DNA of 64,000 nt. It comes from Chitinophaga tropicalis (lineage in GTDB: Bacteria > Bacteroidota > Bacteroidia > Chitinophagales > Chitinophagaceae). A model generated the notes under the pieces. That model ran no database searches. It saw only the letters and a program-made list of their open reading frames with translations, and was not told the DNA's origin. The stretch is taken from positions 124,001 to 188,000 of the forward strand of contig NZ_WRXN01000001.1 of NCBI RefSeq assembly GCF_009758205.1. Reading direction: 5' to 3'. Below are positions 29,401-36,148 of this stretch, one piece after another; positions within the stretch are counted from its first letter, which is position 1, and every line of letters begins with the position of its first letter. The translations under genes and the position numbers were made by a program.

Positions 29401-30487
29401 GCTGGGCACCTACGGCCTGCTTCAGTCAGAATCTAAATTACTGTCCGGCATACATTGGACAACAGTGGTACTGGACGAAGCACATACCATCAAAAACTAC
29501 CAGACAAAAACCTCCAAAGCGGCCATGGCCTTACAGGCTGATTTCCGGCTTATACTGACAGGCACTCCCATACAGAACCACCTGGCAGAGATATGGAACC
29601 TGTTCAACTTCATCAATCCCGGCCTGTTAGGTACCCTGCAGCATTTCAATAAACAGTTTGCCACACCGGTTATCTATAACCCCGAAAGCACTGTTACCAG
29701 GCATCTGAAAAAACTGATAGGCCCTTTCCTTCTCAGACGCACCAAAACCACCGTGCTGGATGAGCTGCCTGAAAAAACCGAGATCGTTAAAATGGTAAGC
29801 CTGTCTACAGAGGAAGCCTCTTTTTATGAAGCCCTGCGCCTGAAAGCTATAGAGAATATTAAAAAGTATGGGGAGAATGACAGCAAACACCACCTCAACA
29901 CCCTTACAGAGATCGGTAAACTACGGATGGCTGCCTGTAATGTACAGATGATAGATGAAGAGATCAGCATTCCATCTTCCAAACAGTCCGTCTTTATGGA
30001 GATCACAGAAGAGCTGATAGAGAATAATCACCGCGCCCTGGTATTCAGCCAGTACGTCCGCCACCTGGAACTGGTAAAACGCTCACTGGACGAAAAAGGC
30101 ATTTCCTACCTGTACCTGGACGGCAGCACCCCCATACCTGTCAGGGAATCTCTGGTACAGCGGTTCCAGGCCGGAGAAGCCTCTCTTTTCCTTATTAGCC
30201 TCAAAGCCGGCGGCCTGGGGCTGAACCTAACTGCAGCAGATTATGTGATCCACCTTGATCCCTGGTGGAACCCTGCCATTGAAGAACAGGCCTCTGACCG
30301 CGCTTACCGGATCGGGCAAACAAGACCCGTCACCATTTACCGCCTGGTAGCCAAACATACTATCGAAGAAAAGATCATAGCCCTCCACAACAGCAAGCGG
30401 GATCTTGCTGATCGCCTGCTGGAAGGTGCTGACAGCAGCGGCAAGCTATCCACAAAAGAATTACTGGCACTGATAACAGAAGATTAA
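26432..30487 (+). CDS. SNF2/SWI2-family DNA-dependent ATPase (helicase-like)
   Basis: 1351 residues. The C-terminal motor is complete: motif I 'DDMGLGKT' with K927, motif II 'DEAH' at 1015-1018, motif III 'LTGTPIQNH', and the helicase-C part 'VFSQYVRHLELVKRSLDEKG', 'LKAGGLGLNLTAADYVIHLD' and 'DRAYRIGQTRPV'. This is the SNF2 family, which translocates on duplex DNA and remodels protein-DNA complexes. Residues 1 to about 880 are not recognised as a named domain; parts are helical and repeat-like. It follows a single-domain receiver by 16 bp and is probably co-transcribed with it, an unusual partnership. Confidence 0.92.
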   Translation: MNGNAQSYLQQYQQLEEEARIVTDVLSIYIYPLERYTFIDAVNRIREIPQNRIIEILEVLTENGLGSYNLAGNYSLIPELSFLLFPENIRQPEYLRLLDYTKPYSFYSTSARLQELQQVLTAFFTGNRSLLLQPVRKICFELPEYLPHLCYLLYYPAYEGFLKLFDEESVIRIYSAAVQQHLLLMTPLDTLEKFRQKIAAFLHTDAATLEHAEVPLLRGQITAEINGQEELYAKAVVQLYNGEPEKALTLFEQGIKQQRQQDKKNSIPTSPLFAFFYAYTLTTLPEEKTFSLIPKITTAYEKKLFPAITPAISMLHFHNGRKEKAEHQLEILLENAVKHNDRHLLSYLALICLQLFYPKSKLLKTHTQLSTMLLHRGIQSQYNLLTYEYLSLFRDSDYLKAEKTFRMLAETFGKPPIVSAMQPLPEWERLLNTLILPATTQMQKEKPALVYRLSYLIDPEHYSIQPVIQTSPGDNGWSRGRIIDLKKLKDGQLEGMTDHDIRIASTITKESYHTYGTETYAFGERVWQELTGHPYLFLADQPETGIELYRGMPELVVNKTGKGYTFSTHLDNPSGNTMLIRESNTRFKVIKLTAQQRSLLQTLKQIGTIPAEGKDKLLQALKQVGAHITVHANLDDTALNIKQFTADPRIRVRLQPAGNALRASFSVKPFVNDPPYCKPGEGARHIIGVMNGERCQATRNLEAESRHLSQLLELIQQNVPQEIEDDSIAFEDPLDCLQLLEVIQHHPELAVAEWPEGEKLRLHKPIYTPQLRMTVKADGKWFALNGELRIDESTVLSLKDLLDAAKTNRSRFVTLQNGDFLALTGKLYRQLNELSDIVIETQDRIHISPLTSHMLRDLLAEANYVDADAAWQRLRDQQETAANIFPAIPNTLQTTLRPYQEDGFRWMVRLASLGAGACLADDMGLGKTVQSVALLLHRAAQGPALVICPASVLPNWANELTKFAPSLRVLSISTGNRYSLLQSAGAFDIVLGTYGLLQSESKLLSGIHWTTVVLDEAHTIKNYQTKTSKAAMALQADFRLILTGTPIQNHLAEIWNLFNFINPGLLGTLQHFNKQFATPVIYNPESTVTRHLKKLIGPFLLRRTKTTVLDELPEKTEIVKMVSLSTEEASFYEALRLKAIENIKKYGENDSKHHLNTLTEIGKLRMAACNVQMIDEEISIPSSKQSVFMEITEELIENNHRALVFSQYVRHLELVKRSLDEKGISYLYLDGSTPIPVRESLVQRFQAGEASLFLISLKAGGLGLNLTAADYVIHLDPWWNPAIEEQASDRAYRIGQTRPVTIYRLVAKHTIEEKIIALHNSKRDLADRLLEGADSSGKLSTKELLALITED

Positions 30488-30509
30488 CAGGAAGAAATCA
30501 GAAAAAAAC

Positions 30510-30539
30510 TTTGAAGAAATTAAACTTTGATTATCTTAG
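30510..30539 (+). promoter_or_regulatory. Promoter of the ECF sigma operon
   Basis: TTTG (30510-30513), 18 bp, TATCTTAG (30532-30539). The -7 has one mismatch to TAnnTTTG. The transcript would start near 30546. Confidence 0.5.
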
Positions 30540-30559
30540 CGATCGTCAGTTACTATCCT

Positions 30560-30592
30560 ATGAAACACCCTGTATTCCCCACTATTATTTAA
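30560..30592 (+). CDS. Possible 10-codon leader peptide upstream of the ECF sigma gene
   Basis: An ATG 14 bp after the predicted start site opens a ten-codon frame (MKHPVFPTII) ending TAA. A small GGGAT-TTTT-ATCCC hairpin follows at once, 80-90 bp before the sigma gene. No conservation data; it may be chance. The 17 bases GTTACTATCCTATGAAA that include its start codon recur at 61189-61205. Confidence 0.25.
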   Translation: MKHPVFPTII

Positions 30593-30683
30593 AGGGATTT
30601 TTATCCCCCCAACTGTGATTTTTTTCCTGCTTGCGCGAATAATGAATCAAAATCATTATTTATGACCTTAATAACAAGCATAC

Positions 30684-31172
30684 ATGGCCCCACTCCAGGA
30701 AGATAACGCATTCTTACAGCTGATAGAAGCGAATAAGGGCATCATCTACAAGGTGGCTAATTCCTATTGTAAAAACACGGAAGACAGGAAAGACCTGATA
30801 CAGGAGATCATCCTGCAGCTATGGAAGTCTTTCGGCAAATATGATCCGCAGTATAAGTTATCCACCTGGATGTACCGCATATCACTGAACGTGGCTATTT
30901 CCTTTTACAGGAAAACCCGCAACACCACATTCCTTTCAAAGGATATAATACTACAGGAAATATCCCCACCCGATACAGAACAACTACAGTTGCTACAACA
31001 GTTCATCAGTGAGCTGAAAGAACTGGACCGTGCTATCATGCTTCTTTACCTGGAAGAAAAGAGTTACCGGGAAATAGCAGATATACTCGGACTTACTGAA
31101 ACAAACATTGCCACCCGGATCAGCAGGATCAGGGAAAGGCTGAAAAGGAAATTTTCTATCATCCACAACTGA
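30684..31172 (+). CDS. ECF-type RNA polymerase sigma factor
   Basis: 162 residues. Sigma region 2 is 'DRKDLIQEIILQLWKSFGKY' with 'LSTWMYRISLNVAISFYRK'. Region 4 is 'EKSYREIADILGLTETNIA' followed by 'TRISRIRERLKRKF', a helix-turn-helix. It directs RNA polymerase to alternative promoters. A six-base gap leads to a membrane protein gene that could be its regulator. No FecR-type anti-sigma gene is beside it. Confidence 0.92.
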   Translation: MAPLQEDNAFLQLIEANKGIIYKVANSYCKNTEDRKDLIQEIILQLWKSFGKYDPQYKLSTWMYRISLNVAISFYRKTRNTTFLSKDIILQEISPPDTEQLQLLQQFISELKELDRAIMLLYLEEKSYREIADILGLTETNIATRISRIRERLKRKFSIIHN

Positions 31173-31178
31173 ACAATT

Positions 31179-31835
31179 ATGGAAGATCTTGAATTGAGAG
31201 AAATATGGGCGGCATATGACAGGAAACTGGAAAAGTCGCTCGCGCTGAATAAAAAACTGATCACCGAAATACAGACACAAAAAGTGAGATCTTTATTGCG
31301 TGCTCTAATAGCAGGGAAAATAGCCGTGATCATAACCGGTTCATTATGGGCAATATTCCTGGCCAGCCTGGTAAGCCTGGCCTTGATAGATCTGACACCT
31401 TACAGCCTGTTCTTTATTGTTTCTGCAGTGAGCTGTATGCTATTCTCTCTAGTAGCTGTGATTGTCTATATCCGTCATATTATGCTGATACAGGAAATAG
31501 ATAACAGCAACAGTATCATAGAAACACAAAAACGGCTGGCCGTTTTACAGACCACTACATTGAAAATAGTACGCGCTTCCTTTCTGACTGCTCCGTTCTA
31601 TACGGTGTTCTATCTCAATGAAAACATGTTCCGTAATGGCAACATCGGTTTATGGATATTACAGGCATCGGTTACAGCATTCTTTATCTTTGGCGCTATC
31701 TGGCTGTATAGGAATACCACCATGGCCAACGCCCATAAATCATGGTTTAAACTTATCTTTAACGGAAATGCATGGATATCTGTTAACAAAGCAATAGATT
31801 TCCTGGAAGAAATTGAAGCATACGAAAAAGAATAA
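31179..31835 (+). CDS. Membrane protein linked to an ECF sigma factor
   Basis: 218 residues. An N-terminal cytoplasmic segment of about 45 residues ('LELREIWAAYDRKLEKSLAL') is followed by four transmembrane helices (about 46-68, 73-94, 130-146, 158-176). The position just after the sigma gene and a cytoplasmic N-terminus suggest a membrane anti-sigma role, but I see no zinc-finger or FecR motif. This is context inference only. Three bases separate its stop from the next start. Confidence 0.6.
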   Translation: MEDLELREIWAAYDRKLEKSLALNKKLITEIQTQKVRSLLRALIAGKIAVIITGSLWAIFLASLVSLALIDLTPYSLFFIVSAVSCMLFSLVAVIVYIRHIMLIQEIDNSNSIIETQKRLAVLQTTTLKIVRASFLTAPFYTVFYLNENMFRNGNIGLWILQASVTAFFIFGAIWLYRNTTMANAHKSWFKLIFNGNAWISVNKAIDFLEEIEAYEKE

Positions 31836-31838
31836 CAC

Positions 31839-32321
31839 ATGGCAAAGAAAGTCATCTTTGATGCTGTAATATTACAACATGCCGGTATGGATGCCGGGTA
31901 TGTGGAATTTCCTTATGACGTAGAAGAATTGTATGGCGTGAAAGGACAGGTAAAGATCACCGCACTGATAGATGGAAAGACAACCTACCGTGGCAGCTTA
32001 TCTAAAATGGGCACCGATTGTCATACACTCGGCATCACAAAAGCTGTCAGGCAGGCAATTGGAAAAGAACTGGGAGACACTATACATGTTGAACTGGAAC
32101 AGGACCTGGAAGTAAGAGAAGTAGCATTACCTGGTGATATGGAGGCTGTATTGAAAAAACACAAACAGCTGAAAACATTTTTTGATGGATTGTCCTATAC
32201 CAACAGGAAAGAATACATGGTATGGATCACATCTGCTAAAAAAGAAGAGACAAGACAAAAAAGATTAGAACAATTCATTGAAAAGCTGCAGGAAGGAAAG
32301 AAAAATCCTACAATAAAATAA
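31839..32321 (+). CDS. DUF1905/YdeI (OmdA)-like protein
   Basis: 160 residues. The N-terminal half ('VIFDAVILQHAGMDAGYVEF', 'VKGQVKITALIDG', 'HTLGITKAVRQAIGKELGDT') is the DUF1905 beta barrel. The C-terminal half ('FFDGLSYTNRKEYMVWITS', 'RLEQFIEKLQEGK') is the YdeI/OmpD-associated region. The family is poorly characterised and has been linked to resistance to some antimicrobial peptides. It is the third gene of the ECF sigma operon and is followed by a strong terminator. Confidence 0.82.
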   Translation: MAKKVIFDAVILQHAGMDAGYVEFPYDVEELYGVKGQVKITALIDGKTTYRGSLSKMGTDCHTLGITKAVRQAIGKELGDTIHVELEQDLEVREVALPGDMEAVLKKHKQLKTFFDGLSYTNRKEYMVWITSAKKEETRQKRLEQFIEKLQEGKKNPTIK

Positions 32322-32361
32322 CACATCATTAAAATTTTTAGCCGGCCGCAGGCCAGATATT

Positions 32362-32406
32362 TATATGCCGGGAAGTTGCTTTCGCCAAACTCCCCGGCAT
32401 ATTTTT
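32362..32406 (+). terminator. Terminator of the ECF sigma operon
   Basis: TATATGCCGGG.AAGTT and AACTCCCCGGCATA form a roughly 15-bp stem ending in ATTTTT, 40 bp after the last stop codon. Confidence 0.8.
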
Positions 32407-32444
32407 CAGCTGTGCACAACTAAAAATTTAACAGTACAGGCAAC

Positions 32445-32744
32445 TTACTGGCATCCTCCCATCCAGTCAACAGTCAGCTGTCCCTGGGTTATCACAACTC
32501 CATATGAAACGCTTACACATGGCAGCTCCATATACTGCCCGGGCAACAATGTATACTCCTGTATAGTGCTGTCACAGAACTTTACAGTAAATACAGCCGG
32601 ATCAGGCCAGTACTTCTGATTTACCAATGCTAGCCTTCTGCAGCTATCCGCTGTCTGCACGGTCACGTTACCGGATTTGATGTTACGGGCCGGCATAAAC
32701 GCCGTAAATAAGACAAAAAGTAATACTCCCAGAATTGGTTTCAT
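32445..32744 (-). CDS. Small secreted hypothetical protein
   Basis: 99 residues with an N-terminal signal peptide (MKPILGVLLFVLFTAFMPA). The mature part holds four cysteines (two near the middle in DSCRR and KFCDST, then PCVSV and a terminal GGCQ), which suggests disulfide bonds outside the cytoplasm. I do not recognise the family. It stands alone between the ECF operon and the PL14-like gene. Confidence 0.6.
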   Translation of the reverse strand: MKPILGVLLFVLFTAFMPARNIKSGNVTVQTADSCRRLALVNQKYWPDPAVFTVKFCDSTIQEYTLLPGQYMELPCVSVSYGVVITQGQLTVDWMGGCQ

Positions 32745-32875
32745 GGCTGAGGTTTTAAGTTAACAAATAGTGTTTGTCCCATGGGTTAAACGGCATTCAA
32801 GATAGGGTGGTTTCAGCAGATTTATTAAATTATTTATTGTCCAAATTATTTGTTGCAACCGCTACTTATTATGCG

Positions 32876-32904
32876 TTAAAGCGGGGGCCCGGAAGCCCCG
32901 CTGC
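32876..32904 (-). terminator. Terminator of the PL14-like lipoprotein gene
   Basis: On the minus strand AGCGGGGCTTCCGGGCCCCCGCTTT: a 7-bp GC-rich stem (AGCGGGG/CCCCGCT) with a short following T run, about 45 bp after the stop codon. Confidence 0.6.
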
Positions 32905-32946
32905 TTTAACTTGTGTATTGATCCTATGCATCTTTGGTCTGAATCG

Positions 32947-33816
32947 TCAGTTACTGATTTTATTCACTTTCAGATTATCATAATAAATGTAGTGGTCTCC
33001 TGATGACATCCAGTAATCCTGGCTGCCGCCACGGAAAGTATGGAAGGTCAGCCCCCTGATCAGACGCTTGCTGTCATTGGTAGTCCAACGGATATCCCTG
33101 TCCAGCACTATAGTACCATCTATCACTATCTGCACATGACCATCTGTATTACTACCGGTATTACTCTTCACATACAGGTGCACATGATACCACTGACCTT
33201 TATTCAGGCTGCCGGTAGAAGGATAGGACTTGCCAAACGTTTCACCGTACTGACCTGATTGATCTTTGAAATAGAGATAGGGCTGGAAGAATACCCTGCC
33301 GGCATCTGTCTGATACCACATCAAACGGGCGCTGCCACCATTACCGTCCCAACCGGGATCCCCCCCGGTATTGCCATCACCGATAGAAAAGCCAAAACCC
33401 AGCTTTCCTCCGCGGCTCCAGTCAAACTGGCTGTGAAAACGAACGTCATAATCTACTTCATAAGCACCGCCATCAGAAATATCAACATTTGCAACTATAC
33501 CACCAGCACCGGAAAGCGCATTCTTTAGCAGCTTAATACGCAGATTGCCATTGGAGATCCAGCCACGGCTATCTACCCAGCCGGATACATTGCCAAAATC
33601 CCCGGCTGCATTTGAACTGCTGTAAGTGCCGTCTACATAGCCATCCCAGTTAAGAGACCAGCTGGAATTGATAGCTTTGATGCTTACATCTGCCTGGGTT
33701 TCAGGACTACCGGTTATAGTAAGCGGGGCCTGCGCACTTTCTTTCTTACAGGCGCCAAACAGTACTACGGCTGCAAGTACTGCCGTCTTTAATAGAGGGA
33801 AAAGGTTTCTGTTCAT
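32947..33816 (-). CDS. Lipoprotein with polysaccharide lyase 14-like domain
   Basis: 289 residues. The lipobox ends at C23 ('LFGAC'). The remainder reads like a jelly-roll domain of the PL14 or related alginate/heparin lyase type: a basic 'RGGKLGFGFSIGDG', then 'SARLMWYQTDAGRVFFQPYL', 'YGETFGKSY', 'GQWYHVHLYVKSNTG' and 'HVQIVIDGTIVLDRDIRW'. PL14 enzymes cleave uronic-acid polysaccharides by beta elimination. Catalytic residues cannot be confirmed by eye, so binding without catalysis is possible. It would sit on the outer membrane or in the periplasm. Confidence 0.62.
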   Translation of the reverse strand: MNRNLFPLLKTAVLAAVVLFGACKKESAQAPLTITGSPETQADVSIKAINSSWSLNWDGYVDGTYSSSNAAGDFGNVSGWVDSRGWISNGNLRIKLLKNALSGAGGIVANVDISDGGAYEVDYDVRFHSQFDWSRGGKLGFGFSIGDGNTGGDPGWDGNGGSARLMWYQTDAGRVFFQPYLYFKDQSGQYGETFGKSYPSTGSLNKGQWYHVHLYVKSNTGSNTDGHVQIVIDGTIVLDRDIRWTTNDSKRLIRGLTFHTFRGGSQDYWMSSGDHYIYYDNLKVNKISN

Positions 33817-33888
33817 TCGATATTGGTTTATAAGAATACGAACGTGGATAACAGATTAGAAGTCGTGCAATCGTTTGCAGAGTACCAC

Positions 33889-35334
33889 TCAATTACTCAA
33901 AAAAATGCGGAGGCCAAAAACATCTTTCAGCGCTTTCTTTGCAGCATAGTAACCGCACATGCCATGTACACCACCACCGGGAGGGGTAGATGAGGAACAA
34001 ATGTAAACACCCCTGGCAGGAGTGCTGTAGGGGGATAAACGTATAGCAGGCCGGGTATATAACTGGGAGATATCTATCACCCCTCCGTTAATATCCCCAC
34101 CTATATAATTAGGGTTATAACTTTCCATCTCTGCTGTATTCATAACATGCCGCCCCAGGATAAGGTCTTTAAAACCGGGAGCAAAGCGTTCTACCTGGTC
34201 CTCTATTACTGCTGTCATATCTTTCGTGGAACCATTAGGTACGTGACAGTAAGCCCAGGCAGTATGCTTCCCTTTAGGAGCGCGGGTATTATCAACAATA
34301 CTCTGCTGCGCAAGCAGTACAAAAGGCTTTTCAGGATGCTGCCCTCTGCTGGTTTGCAGTTCACTGGCAGCAATTTCCTCTATAGTATTGCCCAGGTGTA
34401 CAGTACCCGCTTCCCTGCAACCCGCTGCGGTAAAAGGGATCGGCGCCGCCAGCGCCCAATCTGCCTTAAAGATCCCCATACCATACCGGTAACGTTGCAG
34501 TTGCCATTTATAAAAAGAGCTGAATCTTTCACCTGCAATACTCAGTAGTTGTTTAGGCGTTACATCCAGCAATATTGCGCGTGCAGGGGGTAACTCACTC
34601 AATGTTTTTACATAAGTGTTTGTCTGTATCTCCCCCCCCAGGTATACAAAATAATCCGCCAGGGCATTGGCGAGCGACTGTGCGCCACCTCTGGGCACAG
34701 GCCACCCGCCGGCATGACTGTTCAGCGAAAGCACCAGTCCTATAGCTGCAGTAGCCACATTACTGAGCGGTTGTATGGAATGTGCAGCTATTCCTCCAAA
34801 TAATCCACGGGCAGCCTTTCCTTTAAAACGCCGCGCCAGCTGCAAAGCAGAAGGCAATGCTTTCAGGCCAAAACGGGCCATGACTAACGGATGCTTTGGC
34901 ACCTTTAAAGGGCCTAATACTTCCGCCATCAGCTCAGGAAAATCTTTAAGCAGCGGAGCATACAGGCGCTCATACGTTACACAGTCCTCTCCCAGCAGCT
35001 GGGCTGTCTTTTCCAGGGATGAATACAGTACAGCAGCAGTCCCGTCATCAAAAGGATGAGCTGCATCTGCAGCAGGATAAATGTAGGATAAGCCGAACTG
35101 TTCAAGTGGTAGTGTTTTTAGAAAGGGAGAGGTCAGCGCCATAGGGTGGATAGCAGAACAGACATCATGCACAAAACCAGGTAATGTCAGCTCTGCAGAC
35201 CGCAATCCGCCGCCAATACTGTCCCGCCCTTCCAGCAGTAATACAGACAGGCCCTGCTGCTGCATGGTAATAGCAGCAGATAAACCATTGGGACCAGAAC
35301 CTACTACAATTGCATCGTACTCGTTCCTGTACAT
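33889..35334 (-). CDS. Phytoene desaturase/PYROXD2-like FAD oxidoreductase
   Basis: 481 residues. The FAD/NAD Rossmann motif 'AIVVGSGPNGLSAAITMQQQ' is at residues 9-28, followed by 'LLLEGRDSIGGGLRS'. The C-terminal FAD-binding part is 'YICSSSTPPGGGVHGMCGYY'. This matches the CrtI-like subgroup of unknown substrate (NAD(P)/FAD-dependent oxidoreductases). No other carotenoid gene is nearby, so a role in carotenoid synthesis should not be assumed. Confidence 0.88.
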   Translation of the reverse strand: MYRNEYDAIVVGSGPNGLSAAITMQQQGLSVLLLEGRDSIGGGLRSAELTLPGFVHDVCSAIHPMALTSPFLKTLPLEQFGLSYIYPAADAAHPFDDGTAAVLYSSLEKTAQLLGEDCVTYERLYAPLLKDFPELMAEVLGPLKVPKHPLVMARFGLKALPSALQLARRFKGKAARGLFGGIAAHSIQPLSNVATAAIGLVLSLNSHAGGWPVPRGGAQSLANALADYFVYLGGEIQTNTYVKTLSELPPARAILLDVTPKQLLSIAGERFSSFYKWQLQRYRYGMGIFKADWALAAPIPFTAAGCREAGTVHLGNTIEEIAASELQTSRGQHPEKPFVLLAQQSIVDNTRAPKGKHTAWAYCHVPNGSTKDMTAVIEDQVERFAPGFKDLILGRHVMNTAEMESYNPNYIGGDINGGVIDISQLYTRPAIRLSPYSTPARGVYICSSSTPPGGGVHGMCGYYAAKKALKDVFGLRIFLSN

Positions 35335-35411
35335 GTTGTTGTGCCTGTGGTTTTAATATTAACCAACCTCCACACCGGATGCAGACAGCGCATATTTTTC
35401 TACACCCGGTC

Positions 35412-35441
35412 CAAAATTACGTAATCGGAGCATTATTCAGT
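35412..35441 (-). promoter_or_regulatory. Putative promoter of the FAD oxidoreductase gene
   Basis: On the minus strand TAATTTTG (35419-35412) matches TAnnTTTG; the -33 position, 18 bp upstream, is a weak ACTG. The leader would be about 70 bases. Confidence 0.4.
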
Positions 35442-35516
35442 TCAGTCCGTAGATAAGGATATGGCTCCAATGAAGTATATACGGCGGAGCTTATTGTTTA
35501 GTGCAGTGGGGTAACA

Positions 35517-35768
35517 TCAGTGTTCCATCATATCCAGGATATCCGTCCAGATGATCCTGGCAATCTGTTCACTTTCAATAGTACGGATGCGTTCCTCAGG
35601 AGTGATCATCCGGTCTTCCTGCCAGTCAATGTCATCCGGCATGAAATCTCTGAGGATGTTTCCGCTGGTGATTACTTCATAAGTAGTTTCGTGGGCAACC
35701 TCGTTTGTAGTTATCGCCAATTGATACGAACGGCCTTCAATATAAACTGTAATAGTACGCCTTTCCAT
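35517..35768 (-). CDS. Small hypothetical protein
   Basis: 83 residues, acidic, no signal peptide or membrane segment. The N-terminus reads as three beta strands ('ITVYIEGRSYQLAITTN', 'TTYEVITSG') and the C-terminus as a helix ('ERIRTIESEQIARIIWTDIL'). I do not recognise the family. A near-perfect Bacteroidota promoter lies 70 bp upstream, which supports it being a real gene. Confidence 0.65.
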   Translation of the reverse strand: MERRTITVYIEGRSYQLAITTNEVAHETTYEVITSGNILRDFMPDDIDWQEDRMITPEERIRTIESEQIARIIWTDILDMMEH

Positions 35769-36148
35769 AACATCAGATTTTTGAGTTAGTAATGGCTTTC
35801 CTTTCTTACAGAGAACAAATTATCTGCCAGTTTAAACAAAGGTACAATAAACTGATTATCAAACAAATAAATAAATCACAGGATAGGCATTCAAACCGGT
35901 GCACTACCCAACCACAGATAATACAAACAGAATTGCAGGACGTAAAGAAATTACATCCTGCAATAGGTTACTTTTTGATTCTAAGGGAAACTGAGTACTT
36001 AATCGTGGTTATCTACAGCACAAAGGGAATGTTGAGCCATTACCGAAATTAACATCCGCATATTTCAAATGTTGTGAACGAAAACCTAATGAATTGTAAA
36101 CAATCTTAAACAGATTGTGAATGAACATTAAATTTCCGATATTTAAAT
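35769..36148. other. Divergent intergenic region, 380 bp
   Basis: It holds the promoter of the 83-residue gene and an imperfect 14-bp inverted repeat at 35931-35965 with no T tract. I see no gene and no clear promoter for the downstream kinase gene. Confidence 0.6.
35837..35867 (-). promoter_or_regulatory. Promoter of the 83-residue hypothetical gene
   Basis: On the minus strand TTTG (35867-35864), 19 bp, TACCTTTG (35844-35837): exact matches to both Bacteroidota elements at the standard spacing. Confidence 0.7.

Noticed and set aside
18451..30487. Phage-defence island built around the SNF2 ATPase
   Set aside because: SNF2 ATPases occur in defence systems, but no nuclease, methylase or DISARM-type partner is present; the neighbours are two-component proteins.
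33889..35334. Carotenoid biosynthesis locus
   Set aside because: Only one CrtI-like gene is present, and the subgroup includes many non-carotenoid enzymes; no crtB, crtY or crtZ lies nearby.
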